Assembly: GCA_947002045.1 (NCBI GenBank)
Contig: CAMQJB010000036.1
Location: 1 to 21,793 of the forward strand
Length of the DNA: 21,793 bases
Reading direction: 5' to 3'
From: an uncultured Collinsella sp.
GTDB lineage: Bacteria > Actinomycetota > Coriobacteriia > Coriobacteriales > Coriobacteriaceae
Part shown: positions 21,789 through 21,793 of the stretch, piece by piece
How the letters are laid out: each line of letters opens with the position of its first letter
Position numbering within the stretch: position 1 is the first letter of the stretch
Position numbers and translations under genes: made by a program
Notes under the pieces: generated by a model
The model's input: the letters and a program-made list of their open reading frames with translations, nothing else
Told to the model about the DNA's origin: nothing
Databases searched by the model: none

Positions 21789-21793
21789 GGTTT

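Overview
The window looks like a chromosomal contig end from a high-GC gut actinobacterium of the Coriobacteriia, most likely Collinsella or a close relative. This rests on the gene families, the strong G/C third-position bias, GTG and TTG starts with AGGAGG-type ribosome binding sites, and TATACT or TACCAT -10 boxes; no 16S gene is present to confirm it. The first 53 bases are pure C, which is almost certainly a sequencing or assembly artefact at the contig edge.

Layout, left to right. (1) 202-639 (-) is a UspA stress protein, divergent from uppP (887-1861), the undecaprenyl-diphosphatase. (2) 2194-5094 is a PcrA/UvrD-type DNA helicase with unusual low-complexity insertions. (3) 5387-7300 is a lower-GC two-gene module: a winged-helix regulator overlapping an AbiEii-like nucleotidyltransferase, preceded by a clear promoter with an operator-like palindrome and bounded on both sides by near-duplicate terminators. 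It resembles a type IV toxin-antitoxin or abortive-infection cassette. (4) 7478-10491 is a sugar-phosphate locus: manA and a frameshifted GntR/UTRA regulator on the minus strand, and a divergent ROK glucokinase. (5) 10624-13173 holds a manganese-dependent family II pyrophosphatase and the NhaA Na+/H+ antiporter, with an attenuator-like leader before nhaA. (6) 13547-15622 holds a small unknown protein, a PF12897-type aspartate aminotransferase and a STAS anti-anti-sigma protein. (7) 15775-20892 is a tight run of TatA/B, TatC, HypA, HypB and an archaeal-like topoisomerase IA. It suggests coupling of Tat export to [NiFe]-hydrogenase maturation. (8) 21017-21788 (-) is an unknown single-pass membrane protein at the right edge.

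The most unusual signal is non-coding. Four genes (uspA, uppP, pcrA, manA) are each followed within about 10-20 nt by a large two-tier inverted repeat, a long outer stem enclosing a separate inner hairpin. The copies after pcrA and manA are clearly homologous in their cores and lie in the same orientation relative to their gene. Their stems differ by compensatory changes and their outer arms differ completely in sequence while staying nearly perfectly paired. That is the signature of selected structure, and a family search is the most valuable follow-up. The nucleotidyltransferase module sits exactly between these two copies.
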